Below are positions 6,272 through 10,324 of a DNA stretch of 10,324 bases, one piece after another. The DNA comes from RYN-428 sp035648595 (GTDB lineage Bacteria > Planctomycetota > Phycisphaerae > Tepidisphaerales > Tepidisphaeraceae), in the NCBI GenBank assembly GCA_035648595.1, contig DASRLH010000247.1:1-10324 (forward strand). Direction: 5' to 3'. Below the pieces are notes generated by a model. The model was not told where the DNA came from. It worked only from the letters and a program-made list of their open reading frames with translations, and ran no database searches. Position 1 is the first letter of the stretch. Each line of letters begins with the position of its first letter. A program made the position numbers and the translations under genes.

Positions 6272-6371
6272 GTGACACAGGCGTCTCGCCCGTGCCGACG
6301 CGCGAAAGGTGGAGGGAAATCCGCGCAATTTCAATTCCATACGACATGCACGGGCGGGACGCCCGTGTCAC
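6272..6371. mobile_element. 100-bp MITE-like element with 24-bp terminal inverted repeats
   Basis: The left end 6272-6295 and the reverse complement of the right end 6348-6371 agree at 22 of 24 positions; both begin gtgacac and end gcccgtgc. Each end is itself a hairpin of the cacgggc-N5-gcccgtg family (6276-6294, one mismatch; 6349-6367, perfect). The 52-bp centre has no coding content. It belongs to the same family as the element at 2555-2743 and the solo end at 323-342. It carries no transposase, so any movement would need one supplied in trans. Confidence 0.72.
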
Positions 6372-6465
6372 GATGGAGGTCGTGGATCACGGGCCTGCAA
6401 CCCCAGGTTTCACCATCTTCATTCGTGTGCATTCGTGGCTTCCCTCTTGCGCGTAGAATCAACCC

Positions 6466-7011
6466 ATGGCTTTATTCATCCGCACCGCCTCGAATACTTT
6501 CCTCGCCCACAACGCCACCGTTGCCGGCGACGTGATGGCTGGCGAACTCACCAGCTTTTGGTTCGGCTCAGTCGTGCGCGGCGATGTCGCGACCGTTACC
6601 CTGGGCCGGCGCGTCAATGTTCAGGATGGCGCGGTGATTCACTGCGATACCGGCATCGCCAACGATATTGAAGATGATGTGACCATCGGCCACCGCGCGG
6701 TGGTGCATGGCGCATTCGTGGGCAGAGGCAGCCTCATTGGCATTGGCGCGGTATTGCTGGGGCGCACGCGCGTCGGCAGGGAATGCCTGATCGCCGCTGG
6801 CGCGGTGGTGCCTCCGGGGTTGGTCGTGCCGGATCGCATGGTGGTGATGGGCGTTCCGGGGAAAATCATCCGGCCTGTCAGGGAAGAGGAACTGGCGTAT
6901 ATGCGATGGCTCACGCCGCACTATGTTGAACTGGCCGAGCGTTACGTCACGCAAGGCTGGCCTACCGCCCAAGCCATTCGCCAAGCCGTTCCAGAAGATA
7001 CGGCGCGTTGA
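6466..7011 (+). CDS. Gamma-class carbonic anhydrase-like hexapeptide-repeat protein (181 aa)
   Basis: A left-handed beta-helix protein of the YrdA/PaaY/CaiE group, related to gamma carbonic anhydrases; the family forms trimers with metal sites between subunits. Hexapeptide repeats run from about residue 12 to 125 (NATVAGDV, VNVQDGAVIHCD, DVTIGHRAVVHGAFVG, SLIGIGAVLLG), followed by a C-terminal helix (EEELAYMRWLTPHYVELAERY). The residues that matter in the archaeal enzyme have counterparts: Arg38 and Asp40 (VVRGD), Gln53 and Asp54, and the three metal-binding His at 59, 76 and 81. The acidic loop used as a proton shuttle in that enzyme is missing, as in many short relatives, so carbonic anhydrase activity is possible but not certain. 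There is no strong ribosome site. Its last 50 bases overlap the convergent response regulator gene. Confidence 0.9.
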   Translation: MALFIRTASNTFLAHNATVAGDVMAGELTSFWFGSVVRGDVATVTLGRRVNVQDGAVIHCDTGIANDIEDDVTIGHRAVVHGAFVGRGSLIGIGAVLLGRTRVGRECLIAAGAVVPPGLVVPDRMVVMGVPGKIIRPVREEELAYMRWLTPHYVELAERYVTQGWPTAQAIRQAVPEDTAR

Positions 7012-7516
7012 TCGGCTTGCTGAAAAAATACGTGGCGCCGACCATCGGCAGGGCGTTAATCACCTCCATCGAAGTATCTCCGCTCAACACCACGATCGGC
7101 ACATCCGGCCCAAGCAATTCGCGCAGTTTCTGCGAGACAATCAACCCATTGAGGTCGGGCAGATGCACATCCACAAACGCGGCGGAACACGGGTTCTGCC
7201 GCGCGTACTCGATGGCGTCGTTGCCGCGCAGCGCCACGGTGGATTCGTAGTTGGCGCCGGCCAGCATTTGCGCCAGCGCCCGGGCCATAATCGCGTTGTC
7301 ATCAACAATCAGCACTTTGGGCAGCCCGGCGGCGACGGGCGCGGGGGCGTTTTCGTTGGGAACAATCACAAATTTTCCTCCAAAAACCGCCGGGGGCTCG
7401 GGAGTATACGCGTCGATGTGCGCAATTCCCAAAAGGATACGCCGTTTTATCGCGCGTGCGCGAATTTCCGGGCCGGTGTCACCGTTGACTTCCGCAGGCT
7501 TTGGTGGGGCAGACAT
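6962..7516 (-). CDS. Single-domain response regulator with N-terminal extension (about 184 aa)
   Basis: The C-terminal 120 residues are an intact CheY-like receiver. Counting from the ATG at 7516: KVLIVDDNAIMARAL with the acidic pair at 72-73, phospho-acceptor Asp116 in AAFVDVHLPDLNG, Ser145 in IVVLSGD and Lys167 in FFSKPI. There is no DNA-binding or enzymatic output domain. The first ~65 residues are a low-similarity extension (EIRARAIKRRILLGIAHIDAY, then an Ala/Pro stretch). The start is uncertain: 7516 has a weak AGAGAGA 9 bases upstream; ATG 7567 is an alternative, and the frame is open to 7801. It likely acts by protein-protein contact within a phosphorelay; no kinase gene is nearby. The 3' end overlaps the convergent hexapeptide gene. 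Confidence 0.85.
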   Translation of the reverse strand: MSAPPKPAEVNGDTGPEIRARAIKRRILLGIAHIDAYTPEPPAVFGGKFVIVPNENAPAPVAAGLPKVLIVDDNAIMARALAQMLAGANYESTVALRGNDAIEYARQNPCSAAFVDVHLPDLNGLIVSQKLRELLGPDVPIVVLSGDTSMEVINALPMVGATYFFSKPINAPYLLERLGEWLGR

Positions 7517-7691
7517 CCGGCATTGTCTCTCTGGAAAATTGCGCAGACCCGCTTTATCGGACGCCATCTCCACGCCTGCGCCGATGATTTGCTTTCCCGA
7601 TGATGTCGATACCTGCTCTATGCCCGCGCGCCCATAACAGTGCGCGTGGTAATGCAGCGGCACGGGATCGTGTGGATTTCGGGCCGCGCGA

Positions 7692-7732
7692 GCAAACGGT
7701 TGTTTTTCGTTTGCCGGCCTCGCCAGGGCCGG
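7692..7732 (+). promoter_or_regulatory. Two tandem hairpins just upstream of the beta-helix gene's ribosome site
   Basis: Hairpin 1 is gcaaacg-N9-cgtttgc (7692-7714) with a T-rich loop; hairpin 2 is ccggcc-N7-ggccgg (7714-7732). The second ends 6 bases before the GGGAG ribosome site. They lie in the presumed 5' leader of the exported beta-helix gene and could influence its translation. I compared them with the c-di-GMP-I and fluoride riboswitch patterns and they do not match. Confidence 0.4.
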
Positions 7733-7738
7733 GAGAAA

Positions 7739-7743
7739 GGGAG
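7739..7743 (+). promoter_or_regulatory. Ribosome binding site of the beta-helix gene
   Basis: GGGAG, 7 bases before the ATG at 7751. This favours 7751 over the earlier in-frame ATG at 7640 and the later ones at 7766 and 7820. Confidence 0.6.
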
Positions 7744-7750
7744 AATCGCG

Positions 7751-10162
7751 ATGCGCCATTTCCATATGCGCAACTTCCATGCGCAAGCCGGGATCGATCA
7801 TGGGCCGTTCAATCGTTCGATGCGCGTCGCGCGCAAGCCCGCGCGCCTGCCGCGTGCGGCTCGCATCGAGCCGCTGGAATCACGCCTGCTTTTATCGGGC
7901 ACATGGTTCGTGGCGACCACCGGTCTGGATACCAACCCCGGCACACTGGCCGCGCCGTTCAAGACAATTCAACACGCCGCCAATGAAGCGAATCCCGGCG
8001 ATTGCGTGATGGTCCGCGCCGGCATCTATCACGAAAGCGTCCATGTGCCCAATTCCGGCACGTCCTGGGCCCCCATTACCTTTGAGCCCTACAACGGCGA
8101 ATCGGTCACGATCGACGGCGCCGACGCCATCACCGGATGGACGCAAACTTCCGGCTCCATCTGGACCGCCAAGCTCCCGTTGGACCTGGGCGCCGGCAAC
8201 AATCAGGTTTTCGTGGACGGGCAGATGGTCAACGAAGCACGCTGGCCCAGTACCGGCCTTGATCTCTCGCATCCCACGCTCTCGCACGTCCGCTGGGCGA
8301 CCGCCACGGCCAGCAGCGCGACGATTCACGATGCCGCCCTCACTCAGCCGGCGGGATTCTGGGACGGCGCGACGATCCATATCGGATCGGGGCAGGCGTG
8401 GGTGAATCAAACCGGCTCGGTCACAGACTCGGGCCCCGGTTGGATCACGATTTCCTATGCCGCCAACAGCACCTATGAAATGCCCACCGCCGGCAATTCT
8501 TATTACCTGACCGGCATTTCGGGCGCGCTCGATTCCGCCGGCGAATGGTATCGCGCCGCCGACGGCACGCTCTCGCTTTGGACGAGCAACGGCGACAGCC
8601 CCGCCAATCATTTCGTCGAGGCCAAGGCCCGCAAATACGCCTTCGATCTCTCGAATGCCGCCTATGTGCGAATCCAGGGCTTTCACATTTTCGCCTCCAC
8701 CATTAACACCGGCCCCATTTCAACCGGCGTGGCGATCGCGGGAATCACCGCGCAGTATCTCTCCCAATTCACGCAAATGCCCCGGGGCTGGCATCAGCCG
8801 ACCGACAGCGGAATTGTGCTCAAGGGAAACTACGATACATTGCGCAACAGTGTCATCGAATTCAGCGCCGGCGACGGCGTGTTCGTCAGCGGGTACGGCT
8901 CGCAGATCACCAACAACCTGATCCACGACGTTGACTACCAGGGTGGGGATTCCGCGGGCATCCGCGTGGGAGCGGCGGGAGATGTGCTCGACCATAACAC
9001 CATCTATAACACCGGCCGTGATGGCATTCTTCTCGCCGGCCCCCAGGCGCGCATCACCTACAACATCATCCACGATTTTGGCCTGCAAACCACCGACGTC
9101 GGTGGCATCTACACCTGCGGAATTGACGGCGGCAACACCCAGATCGCCTACAACCAGGTCTACAACGGCGTTACCGGCGGCTACGGCGGCTCGGCGCTGT
9201 TCCTCGACAACGGCAGCAGCAATTTCATCATTCATCACAATGTCACCTGGAACGCCAACACCGGCTTGAAGATGAATATGAATGAGTTCAACGTGAAGGT
9301 TTACAACAACACGCTCGACGCCACGGAAGAGAGCATCGGGAAGAACTGGGTGCAGTACGACTGGACCGGCAGCGCGATCGAGAACAACGTGTTCATTCAA
9401 CCCGTTCGCCTCGGCGCCAATGCGACGGTGTCCAACAACATGACGGCCAGCCGCTCGACATTCGTGAATGCAGCTTTGGGCAACTATCAGCCGAAGACCG
9501 GATCGGCCATCGTGGACGCGGGAATGATCATCACCCCGTATACCAACGGCTACGCCGGCGCCCGGCCCGATGCCGGCGCTTATGAGTTGGGGCAGACTCC
9601 CTTCGTGAGTGGGGCCGATGTTACGTTGCTGCCGAGCCTGCCGGTGTTCACGGCGCCCGTGCCCGTGATTCCGTCGCCGGTTGTGGCGCCGCCCATCGCG
9701 CCGCCGCCCGATGTGCAACCGCCCGTGATTCAACCGCCCGTGACGCCTCCGCCGGTGGTGCAACCACCGGCCGAACGAGGCAAATACAACGCCAGCGCCG
9801 GCTTTAGCGCGCTGACCTACGACGCCAAACAAGGTAGCGCCGCCCCAAGCCTGGGCGGGCTTGGTTATCTTTTCAATGGCGCATGGATCAAGTATGCCAG
9901 TGTTGATTTCGGGGTGGGCGTGACACAGGCGCAGATCATGCTTGCCGTCAGTAATTCCTATGCGAACCAGAAGATCGTTCTTCGGATAGACAGTCCGACC
10001 GGCCCCACCATCGGAACGATTGTGACGCATGGCACCGGCGGCTGGGCGACCTACGCCGCCCAAAGCGCCGCTATCGTGCGAACGGCCGGAATCCATGACT
10101 TATATGTGTGCGTGGTCGGGAATGCCGTCGGAAACATCCAGGCGATCAAGTTCGCGCAGTAA
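7751..10162 (+). CDS. Exported right-handed beta-helix protein with C-terminal CBM6-like module (803 aa)
   Basis: Residues 25-50 hold a basic stretch and RIEPLESRLLLSG, the LEPR-XLL-type N-terminal motif of planctomycete exported proteins. Residues 51-130 (TWFVATTGLDTNPGTLAAPFK, then IQHAA and VRAGIYHESV) are the usual N-terminal cap and first coils of DUF1565/pectate-lyase-like beta-helix proteins. Residues 131-300 look like an inserted beta domain containing VFVDGQMVNEARWP. Residues 300-560 are right-handed parallel beta-helix coils rich in Asn (NNLIHDVDY, HNTIYNTGRDGI, YNIIHDFG, HHNVTWNANTG, YNNTLDAT). Residues 612-674 are a linker rich in Pro/Val. Residues 675-803 resemble a CBM6 sugar-binding module (WIKYASVDFG, IVLRIDSPTGPTIGTI, TGGWATY, IHDLYVCVVG). 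The likely role is binding and possibly cleaving a polysaccharide outside the cytoplasm; related layouts occur in polysaccharide lyases and beta-helix glycosidases such as GH141, but I cannot name the catalytic residues. A ROK-type gene follows after 12 bases. Confidence 0.85.
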   Translation: MRHFHMRNFHAQAGIDHGPFNRSMRVARKPARLPRAARIEPLESRLLLSGTWFVATTGLDTNPGTLAAPFKTIQHAANEANPGDCVMVRAGIYHESVHVPNSGTSWAPITFEPYNGESVTIDGADAITGWTQTSGSIWTAKLPLDLGAGNNQVFVDGQMVNEARWPSTGLDLSHPTLSHVRWATATASSATIHDAALTQPAGFWDGATIHIGSGQAWVNQTGSVTDSGPGWITISYAANSTYEMPTAGNSYYLTGISGALDSAGEWYRAADGTLSLWTSNGDSPANHFVEAKARKYAFDLSNAAYVRIQGFHIFASTINTGPISTGVAIAGITAQYLSQFTQMPRGWHQPTDSGIVLKGNYDTLRNSVIEFSAGDGVFVSGYGSQITNNLIHDVDYQGGDSAGIRVGAAGDVLDHNTIYNTGRDGILLAGPQARITYNIIHDFGLQTTDVGGIYTCGIDGGNTQIAYNQVYNGVTGGYGGSALFLDNGSSNFIIHHNVTWNANTGLKMNMNEFNVKVYNNTLDATEESIGKNWVQYDWTGSAIENNVFIQPVRLGANATVSNNMTASRSTFVNAALGNYQPKTGSAIVDAGMIITPYTNGYAGARPDAGAYELGQTPFVSGADVTLLPSLPVFTAPVPVIPSPVVAPPIAPPPDVQPPVIQPPVTPPPVVQPPAERGKYNASAGFSALTYDAKQGSAAPSLGGLGYLFNGAWIKYASVDFGVGVTQAQIMLAVSNSYANQKIVLRIDSPTGPTIGTIVTHGTGGWATYAAQSAAIVRTAGIHDLYVCVVGNAVGNIQAIKFAQ

Positions 10163-10174
10163 AATTGGGCCCCC

Positions 10175-10324
10175 ATGTATATGACGCCAAACTTCGCCTC
10201 ACCTTCAACAGCCCAGCCTCCGGTTGCATCTTATAGCATCGGCATCGACGTTGGCGTGACGAACGTGAAAGCGGCCTGCGTGACGGAGGCTGGAGAGGTG
10301 CTGGCGCGGGAGACTGTTGACACG
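10175..10324 (+). CDS. N-terminus of a ROK-type sugar kinase/regulator, cut by the window end
   Basis: Fifty codons are visible, open to the last base. After a 19-residue polar lead comes YSIGIDVGVTNVKAACVTEAG, the phosphate-binding strand-turn-strand that opens ASKHA-fold kinases (DxGxT). The form GIDxGxTNxK and the VTEAGEVLA that follows fit ROK family sugar kinases and repressors best; the usual second Gly of DxGGT is Val here. An FGGY kinase cannot be excluded from so short a piece. No DNA-binding helix-turn-helix precedes the motif, which favours a kinase over a repressor. ATGs at 10175 and 10181 are both possible starts and neither has a clear ribosome site. It starts 12 bases after the beta-helix gene, so the two probably share a transcript. 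Confidence 0.75.
   Translation, partial: MYMTPNFASPSTAQPPVASYSIGIDVGVTNVKAACVTEAGEVLARETVDT

Larger units (their letters stand above)
6074..6465. other. Divergent gap between purC and the carbonic anhydrase-like gene, holding repeats
   Basis: The promoters of both flanking genes must lie here. Most of it is repeat-like: an 'accacgaaggcaccaag' type sequence near 6131-6160, the 100-bp inverted-repeat element at 6272-6371, and a related 'gtgcattcgtgg' sequence in inverse orientation at 6417-6446. No gene and no confident promoter was seen. Confidence 0.6.

Noticed and set aside
72..6367. CRISPR array formed by the repeated palindromes
   Set aside because: Copies are irregularly spaced, in both orientations and spread over 6 kb, with no uniform spacers and no cas genes.
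7681..7750. c-di-GMP or fluoride riboswitch ahead of the beta-helix gene
   Set aside because: A gcaaac segment is present but the other conserved bases of the c-di-GMP-I motif (GACGCAAAGCC part) are absent; the fluoride switch pattern does not fit.
8720..10096. 458-codon minus-strand open frame
   Set aside because: Antisense to the beta-helix gene; the His/Arg/Gly-rich translation mirrors its codon pattern and has no start signal or domain.

Overview
The window looks like chromosomal DNA of a planctomycete, probably near Phycisphaerae/Tepidisphaerales. This is inferred from the high GC content, the secreted protein that opens with the planctomycete-type 'EPLESRLLLSG' motif (LEPR-XLL class), the CxxCG-DLRASPxRCPECG zinc ribbon common in planctomycete proteins, and gaps between genes filled with short GC-rich inverted repeats whose chance translations (TGGTPV, HGRDARVT, RASRPCH) are familiar from Planctomycetota and Verrucomicrobiota genomes. 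No phage, plasmid, CRISPR, tRNA or rRNA was seen.

Layout. 1-412: no convincing gene; a run of small hairpins. 413-2428 (-): response regulator with an N-terminal receiver, a Pro/Ala linker, an HDOD domain and a receiver-like C-terminus. 2429-2884: gap with a 189-bp MITE-like inverted-repeat element and an A/T-rich 'ttcggattt' repeat. 2885-6073 (-): a run of five genes transcribed purC, a 60-aa ORF, a 121-aa ORF, a membrane/zinc-ribbon gene, then aroC. The first four are close to overlapping, so they are probably one transcript. The membrane gene has an in-frame TAA where the family has Tyr, exactly between the two halves of its zinc ribbon; the frame stays open 65 codons further. 6074-6465: gap with a 100-bp element that has 24-bp terminal inverted repeats. 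6466-7011 (+): gamma-class carbonic anhydrase-like hexapeptide protein, whose 3' end overlaps a convergent single-receiver response regulator (6962-7516, -). 7751-10162 (+): an exported right-handed beta-helix protein with a Pro-rich linker and a C-terminal CBM6-like module. 10175 to the window end (+): the N-terminus of a ROK-type sugar kinase or regulator.

How the parts fit. purC (purine synthesis) and aroC (shikimate pathway) are housekeeping genes that here bracket three small uncharacterised genes. The beta-helix/CBM6 protein followed at once by a ROK-type gene suggests polysaccharide capture or breakdown linked to sugar phosphorylation or sugar-responsive control. The two response regulators have no visible histidine kinase partner. 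I found no clear large new system. The strongest unusual signals are the nonsense codon splitting the zinc ribbon, the family of modular palindromic elements in all three large gaps, and the HDOD regulator with altered receiver residues plus a second receiver-like end.
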